In this document: positions 24,847-33,311 of the stretch, piece after piece
Position numbering within the stretch: the stretch's first letter is position 1
Layout: each line of letters opens with the position of its first letter
From: Magnetococcales bacterium
GTDB lineage: Bacteria > Pseudomonadota > Magnetococcia > Magnetococcales > JADGCL01
Length of the DNA: 64,000 nucleotides
Assembly: GCA_015229005.1 (NCBI GenBank)
Contig: JADGCL010000002.1
Span: 22,668-86,667, forward strand
Reading direction: 5' to 3'
Made by a program: the position numbers and the translations under genes
The notes under the pieces: generated by a model
Databases searched by the model: none
What the model saw: only the letters and a program-made list of their open reading frames with translations
Told to the model about the DNA's origin: nothing

Positions 24847-26424
24847 CTATAGCTTGGCCAACGTCGATTGCAAGGATCCTGCCGAACCATTCATATTGTT
24901 GATCATTTGTTCCAGATTGGAAAACTTCAGCGTCAATTGCTCCCGAACCCGCTCCAGACGCTTCTGTTCCTTCTCGATACTGTCGTTCAGACGGGTGATG
25001 CGCGAATCCAGACCATCGGTCTTCCCAGTCAAGGAACCGTCGGTGCTGTTCGTGATCGACTCGACCAGGGTCTCCATCCGATAGGCAAGACCCGGCTTGT
25101 TCCCCGTCCCAACTTCAGTCTGAGTGTTGGTGAAGAGGGTCTTCACCGCATCGAAATAATTGTCGAGCGCCGTATCCAGCGTCGTCGAGTCGAAACTGAG
25201 CTTCCCGGTCTTGGAGTCGGTCCGCAACCCGATCTCCGCGAGAAGCGAGTAGGGCGTCAACGCATCCCCGCTCAAGTCGGCCTCGGCGGTGGGCGTGTTC
25301 AACTCGTTGCGCAGCGAGGCGACGATCCCCCGCGCCAGAGAGGCCCCCTGGAAGGCCCCCTCCTTCTTGCTGTTGATATAATCGATGATGTCGTTGAACG
25401 CCGTCGTGAAGCTCTCCAGCGTCTCCTTCATCGTGGTCTTGTCGTTCTCGATCGAGATGGTCACCGGCGCCGCAGTCACATCCTTGAGACTGAGCGTCAC
25501 CCCGGTCAATACCCCGGTAACCGTATTGGTCTTGCTGGAAACGGAGACCCCGTTCACCATCAAGGCCGCGTTCTGCCCGATCCCCTCGTGACGCCGCTCG
25601 AAATCGGCAGTAACGATGGATTTGGCCGCCGTGTTGAAGGAGAGATTGGCGGAGTTGACCAGAACCCGCTGGTCCTTCTCGTTCAGGGAGCCATCGGCAC
25701 CCAGTGCCGGCGTCTCGGTGACGGCAGTGCCAGCACCGTTGTCGGTGAACACCCCCCCGTTGTAATCCGTGTCGGCAAGACCGGTGTCCTTGGAGACCAG
25801 CATCAGGCGATAGCTCGTCCCGTCGTTCAGGACAGACGCCGAAACCCCCTTGCCGCTCTCGTCATCGCCAGCGCCGCTGTCGTTCACCCCGTCGGGACCA
25901 TACGACCAATTGATCGCGTTGATCATGTTGGCCAGGTCCTGCAACGTCTCCCCGCCGACCAGCGGCCCGAATTGACCTCCGGCGGTGGAATCGTAGAGCT
26001 TGCCATTGTAGTAGAACGAGAAGGTCGATCCCAGGTCCAGGGTATCCGTACTCGTGATCGTCTTGGTCGGATCACCTCCCGCCGCCTTCATGATCTGCGC
26101 CGAGTGGGTCGCAAGCTGGCTCACTTCGACCACGTGATACCCGGCGGAGGCCGTGCTGTCAGCGGTGATGGCAACCTTGTCGCTGTCCGAACTCGTCGCC
26201 GTATGCGGCGCCCAGGCGCTCACGTCCTGAAGCTCGGTGGCCTTGGTCTCCAGGGCCAGGAGCTTGGTCTTGAGATCGCCGAAGGCGCTCTTCTGGCTGT
26301 TGTAGTAGGCCTTGTCCTGCTGCAGATCCTTCAGCCGGGTCTGCTGCGCGGCCACGAGCTGGTCAACGATATCGGACGGCAGCCCGCTCGCCAATCCACC
26401 GAAGGTTACGTTGCCCAGTGCCAT
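24847..26424 (-). CDS. fliD: Flagellar filament capping protein FliD
   Basis: A 525-residue FliD. The N-terminal FliD_N region begins VTFGGLASGLPSDIVDQLVAAQQTRLKDLQ with coiled-coil heptads. A central variable region follows, then FliD_C (STTLDTALDNYFDAVKTLFTN) and a C-terminal helix pair, RITRLNDSIEKEQKRLERVREQLTLKFSNLEQMINNMN. The cap sits at the filament tip and folds exported flagellin. The length is somewhat above the E. coli protein. It lies between flagellin and the fliS pair. Confidence 0.96.
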   Translation of the reverse strand: MALGNVTFGGLASGLPSDIVDQLVAAQQTRLKDLQQDKAYYNSQKSAFGDLKTKLLALETKATELQDVSAWAPHTATSSDSDKVAITADSTASAGYHVVEVSQLATHSAQIMKAAGGDPTKTITSTDTLDLGSTFSFYYNGKLYDSTAGGQFGPLVGGETLQDLANMINAINWSYGPDGVNDSGAGDDESGKGVSASVLNDGTSYRLMLVSKDTGLADTDYNGGVFTDNGAGTAVTETPALGADGSLNEKDQRVLVNSANLSFNTAAKSIVTADFERRHEGIGQNAALMVNGVSVSSKTNTVTGVLTGVTLSLKDVTAAPVTISIENDKTTMKETLESFTTAFNDIIDYINSKKEGAFQGASLARGIVASLRNELNTPTAEADLSGDALTPYSLLAEIGLRTDSKTGKLSFDSTTLDTALDNYFDAVKTLFTNTQTEVGTGNKPGLAYRMETLVESITNSTDGSLTGKTDGLDSRITRLNDSIEKEQKRLERVREQLTLKFSNLEQMINNMNGSAGSLQSTLAKL

Positions 26425-26492
26425 CGCCGTCTCCCATCCCCGACCCGATCATCCGATACCCCGACAGGAGGCCCCCCCGAGGCCCGACTCCC

Positions 26493-26523
26493 CTTCCGCG
26501 AACACGGACCCCGTGTCGCGAAG
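26493..26523. other. Strong hairpin between flagellin gene and fliD
   Basis: An inverted repeat CTTCCGCGAACACGG / CCGTGTCGCGAAG (13 pairs with two bulges, 3-base loop) lies in the 269-base gap downstream of the flagellin gene. No T run follows on either strand. It may therefore stabilise the 3' end of the abundant flagellin mRNA rather than terminate it. Confidence 0.5.
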
Positions 26524-26693
26524 GGCGGTCCCGAACCCCCTCCTCCCCAGCCAACGACCCCACCCCCTCTCTCTTCCATCGGCCATCGGCCACACCGACT
26601 TGAGAAGTATCCTCCCCCCACCCGAACCCGCCCCCGGCGGGGCCGCACCGGGACCGAGGCCGCAAACGGGCATCGATCCCCTCCCGAAAGAGA

Positions 26694-27542
26694 TCATCCC
26701 AGAAGTTGCAGCGCCAACTGCGGCTGCTGATTCGCCTGCGCCAGGACCGCCGTGCCGGCCTGCTGCAAGATCGCATTCCGGGTCAGGGTCGCCGTCTCCG
26801 CCGCGATGTCGGCATCCATGATCCGCGACCGCGCCGCCGACATGTTCTCGACCACGTTCGACAGGTTCTGGATCACCGACTCGAACCGGTTCTGCACCGC
26901 GCCCAGGGTCGCCCGCAGATCGGAGATCGAGTTCAGGGCGTTGGTCAGCTTGCTCAGGGCGGACTCCGCCTTGGCGGTGGTGCTGATGGTGATGTTGGAG
27001 ATCATCGTCCCGTCGGTCGACAAGGCCCCAACCCCCAAAGCGGAGGCGTGCGCAGCGCCGATGGAGAGCTTGATCGTCTGGTTCTCTTCCGTCCCCACAT
27101 GGAAGGCCTGACCGGTGAATCCCCCGGAGAGCAGCGGCGTCTTGTTGAACTCCACATCCGTGGCGATCCGTTGAATCTCCTGGACCAGCTGATCGACCTC
27201 TTTCTGAAGATCGGCCCGGTCGGACGAATTGTAGGTGGAGTTCGCCGACTGCACCGCCAGTTCCCGGATCCGCTGCAGGGCGTTGGTCGTCTGATCCAGC
27301 GCCCCTTCGGCCACCTGCGCCAACGAGATACCGTCGTTGGCATTGCGGATCGCCTGGTTCAGACCCCGGACCTGCGAGGTCATCCGCGCGGAAATGGCCA
27401 GACCTGCGGCGTCATCCTTGGCCGAGTTGATCCGGAGACCGGAGGAGAGTCGCGCAAAGGTCTGACCCAACTGCCCGGTCGACACGTTGAGGTTTCTCTG
27501 GGCGTTCAGCGAAGCGACGTTTGTATTGATGAACAAAGGCAT
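26694..27542 (-). CDS. fliC: Flagellin (282 aa)
   Basis: A compact flagellin of 282 residues with complete D0/D1 ends. The N-terminus reads NTNVASLNAQRNLNVSTGQL and LSSGLRINSAKDDAAGLAIS. The C-terminus reads NVVENMSAARSRIMDADIAAETATLTRNAILQQAGTAVLAQANQQPQLALQLLG. There is only a small central domain. It is the building block of the filament and is exported by the flagellar type III system with FliS. It follows fliW by 106 bases. The ends are closely similar to those of the giant flagellin downstream of the second fliW, so the two probably co-assemble or alternate in the filament. Confidence 0.97.
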   Translation of the reverse strand: MPLFINTNVASLNAQRNLNVSTGQLGQTFARLSSGLRINSAKDDAAGLAISARMTSQVRGLNQAIRNANDGISLAQVAEGALDQTTNALQRIRELAVQSANSTYNSSDRADLQKEVDQLVQEIQRIATDVEFNKTPLLSGGFTGQAFHVGTEENQTIKLSIGAAHASALGVGALSTDGTMISNITISTTAKAESALSKLTNALNSISDLRATLGAVQNRFESVIQNLSNVVENMSAARSRIMDADIAAETATLTRNAILQQAGTAVLAQANQQPQLALQLLG

Positions 27543-27648
27543 GATCGGCTTCCTCTCGTAAGATTTCCTTCCGCGCTACTTGCCGGCGGCGTCCAGCCTG
27601 CGCATTCGGCGATTCGCGGACCTGTTCGATTCCCTTTGGAAATCTCGG

Positions 27649-28143
27649 TTAACGTCCTCCACTTACCGCCCGGCCCCTCCTGGTCCGGACCTGCTTCTCT
27701 TCCCGGTAGGTCGACCGCATCTCATCCGGGATCAAGGGCTGCCTCGGCGAATACTCCTTGAACAGGATCTGCCGCCCCTGGCGATTGCCGGCATTGACGA
27801 CCACCGGTCCAGCAAGGTTGGTCCGCATGTCCTCGGGCCGTCCCTCCGGGATCGTCACCAGGGTGAAGACCTCCACATCCTCCCGCCGCTCCAGGCCGAT
27901 CGCCTCCGCATCCTGATCGGAGACGACAAACTCCAGATCCTTGAAGAAGTCGAAAGGATCGATGACGATGAACGCAATCTCGGGCTCGTCCACCGACTGC
28001 AACCAAAAGAACGAGGAGTCATCCCCATACGGAAAGAGGAGGTACCGGCGGCTCATGGGGAACCCCAACAGTCCCTCGTTCAGTTGGATGATGTCCTCCT
28101 CACTGAATTCCAGCGTCCCAAATCGGGTTCCCTGAATCTCCAT
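27649..28143 (-). CDS. fliW: Flagellar assembly factor FliW (copy 1)
   Basis: A 164-residue FliW: MEIQGTRFGTLEF, EGLLGFPMSRRYLLFP, FFWLQSVDEPEIAFIVIDPFDFF, PVVVNAGNRQGRQIL. FliW binds flagellin and, where CsrA is present, antagonises CsrA to couple flagellin translation to filament growth. The ORF track starts 18 codons early; the ATG at 28143 begins the conserved sequence. It has a basic C-terminal tail. It sits directly upstream of the 282-residue flagellin, and the second FliW sits directly upstream of the giant flagellin, an arrangement suggesting cognate pairs. Confidence 0.93.
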   Translation of the reverse strand: MEIQGTRFGTLEFSEEDIIQLNEGLLGFPMSRRYLLFPYGDDSSFFWLQSVDEPEIAFIVIDPFDFFKDLEFVVSDQDAEAIGLERREDVEVFTLVTIPEGRPEDMRTNLAGPVVVNAGNRQGRQILFKEYSPRQPLIPDEMRSTYREEKQVRTRRGRAVSGGR

Positions 28144-28364
28144 GGTCTTCCGACTCTCCGATAGAAGTTTCGGACCTTGGGGCCTTGCCCCCTCCACTTC
28201 GGTCCACCGGCCTGCAGGTCTCTCTCTGTGATTCCGATTCCAGTCGATCTCTCCAATGATTCAATGCAATCGCTTCCCACTCTTTCCGGCTCCGCTCTTC
28301 CGGGACCCTCCCCTGGCCGATCCCCCCCTGCAATCCTCTCGTTGTAATCTACAGAAAGTCTTTC

Positions 28365-28382
28365 TATTCACATACCGTGCCG
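28365..28382 (-). promoter_or_regulatory. Possible sigma-54 promoter upstream of fliW (copy 1)
   Basis: The minus strand reads TCGGCACG-N4-GTGAAT, agreeing with the TTGGCACG-N4-TTGCAT consensus at the -24 element and spacing, but with GA instead of the usual GC at -12. It lies about 220 bases upstream of fliW. The better site in front of flgK supports sigma-54 use in this cluster. Confidence 0.33.
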
Positions 28383-28484
28383 ATAATTTTTACCTGAACA
28401 ATCCACCCGTTTCCCACTTCCCCGGGCCAAAATTGCCCCCTCCGCGCCTTCCGTCCAACCTTCCCTTCCCCCTTCTCTTCGGGA

Positions 28485-28501
28485 GCGGAAAAATTTTCCG
28501 C
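28485..28501. terminator. Palindrome downstream of the giant flagellin gene
   Basis: GCGGAAAAATTTTCCGC is an 8-bp perfect inverted repeat with A/T-rich inner arms, following a looser GC-rich stem-loop (about 28520-28575) just after the giant flagellin stop. The pair may act as a bidirectional terminator. This is inference from shape. Confidence 0.33.
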
Positions 28502-28578
28502 CCCCGTCGTCGCTTCTTTACCGGCGGGGTCGGGAAAAGGGCACAACCGGCCCCCTCCCCGACCCGACCACCGGCAAA

Positions 28579-31461
28579 CTAGCCGCTCAGGAGTTGCAGG
28601 GCCAACTGCGGCTGTTGGTTCGCCTGGGCCAGCACCGCCGTCGAGGCCTGCTGCATGATCGCATACTTGGTCAGATTGGCCGTCTCCTCGGCGACATCCG
28701 TGTCCAGGATCCGCGAGCGGGCCGCCGAGACATTCTCCACGACGTTGGAGAGATTCTTGATGTTGGCCTCGAACCGGTTCTGGATCGCCCCCAGCTCGGC
28801 GCGGGTGCCGGAGACCCGGTCGATGGCATTCTTGATGATGCCGATCATCCGCCCCGCCGCCGCCTGCCCGTTCAGGGGCGGGTTGGTGCTGTTGGTCGCC
28901 GGCGGATTGAAGGGCAGGGTCGGATCCGTCGGAATCGAGTTGCCGGTGATGTCCACCAACGGTGTCGGCGGAAACCGGGTGGTGCCGCTCTGATCGATCA
29001 ACCAGTCCGGAACCGTGATGTGGCTGCCGGCGATCGGCTTGGCACCGACATTGGCCGCATAGCTCACCGCGTAGTCGCGCGCATCGAGGACCTTGGCCAT
29101 GTTGTGGGCCGCCGAAAGAGTCGTCGCAATCGTCGCCCCGCCCTGGGCCGCCGCGATCCCCGCCGCCGCAATCACCTTGGCAGTATCGTTGGCCAGGTTA
29201 CCGCCCTGGTCAGCCTTCACCGCGTTGGCGGCGATCGTCTCGATATCCTTGCCGGTATTGACCGCCTGGGCAAAGGCCTGAAGGACGATGAGAATATTGC
29301 CCACCGGGACATCCTTCACCCCGGCCTTGACCACCGCCTCCTCCACGACCTTCGAGGTACTCGTGGCATTGGCCACGGCGGTGACCACCGCCTCCTTCGT
29401 CGGCGTCGCCTTGGCGGCCAGGACCACACTCCCGGAGGTCCCCGTGGTCGCACTCGCCTTGCCCGCCTCCAACGCCGCCGCGGAGATCGTCATCGCCTCG
29501 TGATAGGTCAGGTTATGACCGGCATCCGCCGCCATCGCCGCCCGGGCGATGGTCACCTGATCATCCCCGGAGGTGACCCCGGCATCGATGGCCGAAATCA
29601 CCGCCGCCTGTTCGTTGGCCCCAACGCTGGTCGCCTTCACCGCGTCATCGACCACCGCCCCGGTCGTGCTCGCCGCACCGATGGCGGTCGTCAGCGGATC
29701 CCGGGCCGCTTCGGCAATGCTCCCCTGGCTCCCCGTGGTCGCGCCGCTCCGGGCGGCGGCGATCCCCGCCGCCGCGATCACCTTGGCGTCAGCCAGGGTA
29801 AGGGTACCGTTACTGTCCGCCGCCACCCCCGCTGCCGCCACCACATCGACGTTGCTGCCAGCGGCAATCGCCGCATCGAAGGCCGCGATCACATCGTTCA
29901 GGTTGGTCGCATCGGCGGTCGTGTTCTTGACCCCGGTCGCCGCCACGGCATTATCCACCACCGCTGCCGCCGTCGCCGACCCTTCGATCGCCGTGAACAC
30001 CCCCGTCCGGTTGTTCGACTCCGAGGCCTTGAACGCCGCCGCCGCAATCACCTCCGCCTGGTCGGCACGGATCGAGGAGTCGGCATTGGCGATCGCCACC
30101 CCCGCCGCCGCGTTCCGGGCGTTGGTCACGCTCCCGGTCAGAGACCCGGCAGCCAGACCCGCCGCCGCAATCGCCTTGGCATCCTTCAGGGTGATCGTCG
30201 CGTCCGCCGCATTGATCGCCACCGCGATCGTCGCCGCATCCTGGCCCGCCGTCACCCCCGCATCCGCCGCCGCGATCGCCGCCGCCTTGGCGCCGGCCGT
30301 GCCGCCGCTCACCGCGTTCACCGCATCATCGACCACACTCGCCGTGTTCGCCGCGTTCGCCACCGCCGACACCAGGATCGTCGCCGACTCCGCCGATTGC
30401 GCCGCCGCCGTCGCCGCAGCCACCGTGCCGCCGCCGGCCAGGCTCTTCGCCGCCGTCGCCATGATCCGCGCCTCGGCCACGCTCAGCGTGCCGGAGGAGG
30501 CCGACGCCGCCAGCGTCGCCAGCGCCCCAACATCCGAGGTCGCCGTCGCCCCATCCAGCACCGCGATCACCGCCGCCTTCTTCGACTCCGGGACATTCGA
30601 TGCCTGCACCGCGTTGTCATTGACATCCGCCGCCGCTGCCGTCGACTGAATCGCACCGATGATCCCCTTGGCCTTGTCCTTGCCGGCGGTCGCATAATCA
30701 ATCGTCTTGAGCGACGTGGCGTTGCCGTTGACCGCATTGATCCCCGAATCCGCCACCCCGCTCATCAACGTCGTGAAGGGCGATTTCGACTGGGTGTTGG
30801 CATTGGCGATCCCGGCAATGATCGTCGCCACATTGTTGTTGAAGAGCTTCGAGCCCGCCAGCGGCGTCGACGGCGCCGTGATCGTGAGCCCCTTGATCTT
30901 GGGGTTGTCGACGCTCTCCTTGGCGTTGGGATCGGCCAACACGTTCTGCGCCAGGAGCGTCTCGGCCCGGGCATCGGCGAGCGTCACGACGATCGTCTGT
31001 CCCTCCCTCGCCCCCACATGGAACACCAGCGGCTCGGTCTCGCCGTTCAGCATCGGCCAGTTGTTGAACTCGGTCTCCTGCGCCACCCGCTCGATCTCGG
31101 CGAGGAGTTGGTTGATCTCCTGTTGCAGGCTCTCCCGATCCGCCGGGCTGTTGGAGGCGTTGGCCGCCTGCACCGACAGCTCGTTCATCCGCTGGAGCAT
31201 GTTGGCGTGTTCGGCCAATGCCCCTTCCGCCACCTGCGACACCGAGATGCCGTCGTTGGCATTGCGCACCGCCGAGTTCAGTCCACGAATCTGCGCCGTC
31301 ATCCGGTTCGAGATCGCAAGCCCCGCGGCGTCATCGCCGGCGGTGTTGATCCGCAACCCCGAGGAGAGGCGGGCGAAGACCTTGCCCAGCCGATCGGTGG
31401 AACCCAGCAGGCTGCGCTGAGCGTTCAAGGAGGCGACGTTGGTATTGATAAAGAGAGCCAT
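28579..31461 (-). CDS. Giant flagellin with ~100-residue Ala-rich repeats
   Basis: A 960-residue flagellin, over three times the length of its neighbour. Residues 1-165 are a normal D0/D1 start (NTNVASLNAQRSLLGSTDRLG, LSSGLRINTAGDDAAGLAIS). The last ~100 residues are a normal end (NVVENVSAARSRILDTDVAEETANL ... QQPQLALQLLSG). Between ~275 and ~790 lies an Ala/Val/Asp-rich region. I read it as about five degenerate ~100-residue units, each opening with a VVDDAV-like motif, then AAVISAIDAGVT, then DAKVIAAAGIAA. This region should protrude from the filament surface. It starts 38 bases after the second fliW. I do not recognise the repeat family. Confidence 0.92.
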   Translation of the reverse strand: MALFINTNVASLNAQRSLLGSTDRLGKVFARLSSGLRINTAGDDAAGLAISNRMTAQIRGLNSAVRNANDGISVSQVAEGALAEHANMLQRMNELSVQAANASNSPADRESLQQEINQLLAEIERVAQETEFNNWPMLNGETEPLVFHVGAREGQTIVVTLADARAETLLAQNVLADPNAKESVDNPKIKGLTITAPSTPLAGSKLFNNNVATIIAGIANANTQSKSPFTTLMSGVADSGINAVNGNATSLKTIDYATAGKDKAKGIIGAIQSTAAAADVNDNAVQASNVPESKKAAVIAVLDGATATSDVGALATLAASASSGTLSVAEARIMATAAKSLAGGGTVAAATAAAQSAESATILVSAVANAANTASVVDDAVNAVSGGTAGAKAAAIAAADAGVTAGQDAATIAVAINAADATITLKDAKAIAAAGLAAGSLTGSVTNARNAAAGVAIANADSSIRADQAEVIAAAAFKASESNNRTGVFTAIEGSATAAAVVDNAVAATGVKNTTADATNLNDVIAAFDAAIAAGSNVDVVAAAGVAADSNGTLTLADAKVIAAAGIAAARSGATTGSQGSIAEAARDPLTTAIGAASTTGAVVDDAVKATSVGANEQAAVISAIDAGVTSGDDQVTIARAAMAADAGHNLTYHEAMTISAAALEAGKASATTGTSGSVVLAAKATPTKEAVVTAVANATSTSKVVEEAVVKAGVKDVPVGNILIVLQAFAQAVNTGKDIETIAANAVKADQGGNLANDTAKVIAAAGIAAAQGGATIATTLSAAHNMAKVLDARDYAVSYAANVGAKPIAGSHITVPDWLIDQSGTTRFPPTPLVDITGNSIPTDPTLPFNPPATNSTNPPLNGQAAAGRMIGIIKNAIDRVSGTRAELGAIQNRFEANIKNLSNVVENVSAARSRILDTDVAEETANLTKYAIMQQASTAVLAQANQQPQLALQLLSG
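29093..30640. repeat. Region encoding five degenerate repeats in the giant flagellin
   Basis: On the minus strand this segment encodes five diverged units of ~85-125 residues, visible as recurring (D/N/E)(D/N/E)AV, (A/I)DAGVT and (A/V)IAAAG(I/L)AA motifs. The repeats are seen in protein rather than DNA, so they are old duplications. Confidence 0.75.
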
Positions 31462-31499
31462 GAGCGTGTTCCTTCTCGAATCCTTATTGTCCCGATGAA

Positions 31500-32066
31500 T
31501 CAGCCAGCCTGCGCCAAACGGATAGGCCTGGAGGTTGTTTTTCTCTGACCCGCTGCCACCTGGGTCCCCTCGTCAAGCCCCCGCTGCCGGGCCCGCTGCC
31601 GGGTCCGCTCCCTGCCGGCTTCCTCAACAAACTGACCCCTCAGCTCCTCGGGAATCAGGAACTGCCTCGGGGAATATTCCTTCAACAGAATCTGCCGCCC
31701 GTGCCGGTTGGCGATGTTCACCACCACCGGCCCCGCCAGATTGGTCCGCATCTCCTCCGGGTGACCCTCCGGGATCGTCACCAGACTGAAGATCTCCACA
31801 TCCTCGCTCCGGGCCAGCCCGATCGCCTGGACATCCTCGTCCTGGATGGAAAACTCCAGGTCGGCGAAGAAGTCGAACGGATTGACGACGATGAAGGAGA
31901 TCTCCGGCTCATCCACCGACTGCAACCAGAAGAACGAGGAGCCCTCCCCGTAGGGAAAGAGGAGAAATCTCCGGCTCATCGGAAAACCGAGCAAGCCCTC
32001 GTCCAGGCAGATGATCTCTTCCTGATCGTATTCCAGTGTCCCGAACCGGGTGCCGTGAATTTCCAT
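31500..32066 (-). CDS. fliW: Flagellar assembly factor FliW (copy 2)
   Basis: A 188-residue FliW, highly similar to copy 1 through the first ~140 residues (EIHGTRFGTLEYDQEEIICLDEGLLGFPMSRRFLLFP; PVVVNIANRHGRQILLKEYSPRQFLIPEEL) but with a longer, Arg/Gln-rich tail (RERTRQRARQRGLDEG). The ATG at 32066 has a GGAGAG site; the track adds nine codons. It lies between flgL and the giant flagellin, with 33- and 38-base spacers, so the order is flgK-flgL-fliW-flagellin. In many bacteria csrA follows fliW; it is absent here. Confidence 0.92.
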   Translation of the reverse strand: MEIHGTRFGTLEYDQEEIICLDEGLLGFPMSRRFLLFPYGEGSSFFWLQSVDEPEISFIVVNPFDFFADLEFSIQDEDVQAIGLARSEDVEIFSLVTIPEGHPEEMRTNLAGPVVVNIANRHGRQILLKEYSPRQFLIPEELRGQFVEEAGRERTRQRARQRGLDEGTQVAAGQRKTTSRPIRLAQAG

Positions 32067-32099
32067 GACCGTCTCTCCATTCCCGCGTTTCATGCCCGC

Positions 32100-33296
32100 C
32101 TACCGCAGAAAATCCAACAGCGACGTGTTGAGAATCTGCCGCTGACTCGTCGACATCACCTGCATTGCCTGCGTCGTCTTCTCCAGATCCGTCAACACCG
32201 CGAACAGATCCGCCTCCACGTTGGTCGCCTTCACCCCCGACAGCGTCGTCTCGTCCAATTGCAGGGTATGATTGACCGCATCCACCTGGGTGTTGCGAAT
32301 CCCCGTCAGCGACTGCATGTCCGCAAGCTGCGCCCGACACTCCTGGACCTGGGTCAGACGCGCCGCCAACTCCCGGTTGTCGTGCCGCAACAGCGCCCCG
32401 CGCATCCCGGCCAACACACCGAAGATGTTGATGTCCCGACCAAAACCTTCGCCCTCGATCACCTCGGCGCCGGTGACGTTGCCGAGCATCACCCGACCGT
32501 TCAAAGATTTGACGGCCCGGTCCTCTCCACTACCCTGGTACTTCGGGACAACCTCGAAGAAGTAGGCATCACTTCTGTCGGTCGGGGTCGCCAAAACCGT
32601 GACGGTCAATCCCCCTCCCAGGTCGAGCTTCGGCGGCGTCCCGGTCGCCTTCAGATCCTCACGCTTCTGGCCGTTGACATCGACCGTCCAGGTCCCTTGC
32701 AGATCCTCGTAGGTCAACTTCACCGAGAGCGGGATATCCGTCAGCCCGTGCTCCTCGGTGACCTCGGCCACCAGAACGTTCGCAGCCTCGTGCATCGTGT
32801 CCAGGTTCCCGGTCCGCCGCAGCACCGGCGTCGTCGTCAGGCGGCTCTCGGTGAAGGGCGACCGCGTCCGTGCCCCGCCAAACACCGGCACCCCGTCCAG
32901 CTCCTGGTTCATCGCCTTGAAGAGATCCTGGTAGATCCCCACCGCCTCCTCCGAGGCCGCCGTCAGGATCGACGGGTCTCCCCCTGCAAAATCGTTGCCC
33001 AAACGCAGCACCAGATCCTGGGCACTCAACATCCGCGTATGCATCTCCTCGAGATTGGCATCCGCCAGACGCATCCGCTGCGAGGCAAAATCGGTCGTCT
33101 TCTTCAGGCTCGCCACCCCGTCCAGGTCCGACGAGTAGAGCAGGTGCCGGAAGGTCCCCGTCGGGTCATCGGAGGGACGATTGGTCCGATTGCCGGTCAG
33201 GGTCTTCTCCTGCACCCGTTGCAGATCACGCTGCTGGCTCTGCATCGCCTGCGCCGTACCCTGAAACAACTGGTTCTGGGTCACTCGAATCGCCAT
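32100..33296 (-). CDS. flgL: Flagellar hook-filament junction protein FlgL
   Basis: A 398-residue FlgL. The N-terminal flagellin-like helices read RVTQNQLFQGTAQAMQSQQRDLQRVQEKTLTGNRTNRPSDDPT, and a C-terminal helix reads LDETTLSGVKATNVEADLFAVLTDLEKTTQAMQVMSTSQRQILNTSLLDFL. The AdLaeaitdLqqtqtayqAalat-type end is typical of HAP3. It joins the hook to the filament together with FlgK. It follows flgK by 15 bases. Confidence 0.94.
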   Translation of the reverse strand: MAIRVTQNQLFQGTAQAMQSQQRDLQRVQEKTLTGNRTNRPSDDPTGTFRHLLYSSDLDGVASLKKTTDFASQRMRLADANLEEMHTRMLSAQDLVLRLGNDFAGGDPSILTAASEEAVGIYQDLFKAMNQELDGVPVFGGARTRSPFTESRLTTTPVLRRTGNLDTMHEAANVLVAEVTEEHGLTDIPLSVKLTYEDLQGTWTVDVNGQKREDLKATGTPPKLDLGGGLTVTVLATPTDRSDAYFFEVVPKYQGSGEDRAVKSLNGRVMLGNVTGAEVIEGEGFGRDINIFGVLAGMRGALLRHDNRELAARLTQVQECRAQLADMQSLTGIRNTQVDAVNHTLQLDETTLSGVKATNVEADLFAVLTDLEKTTQAMQVMSTSQRQILNTSLLDFLR

Positions 33297-33311
33297 CGCC
33301 GTCTCCCGGGC

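Larger units (their letters stand above)
28144..28578. other. Intergenic region between the giant flagellin and the fliW-fliC operon
   Basis: There are 435 bases without a supported ORF. It contains a possible sigma-54 site and a terminator-like palindrome (listed separately) plus pyrimidine-rich DNA with a locally lowered GC content around 28340-28410. It is the natural place for the end of the flgK-flagellin transcript and the start of the fliW-fliC transcript. Confidence 0.6.

Noticed and set aside
27543-27648. Sigma-28 promoter directly upstream of the 282-aa flagellin
   Set aside because: A GCCGAATG resembles the -10 element, but no TAAA lies at the required 15-base spacing.
28594-31548. 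984-codon plus-strand ORF opposite the giant flagellin
   Set aside because: Arg/Gly/Asp/His-rich shadow created by the Ala-rich codons of the flagellin repeats.
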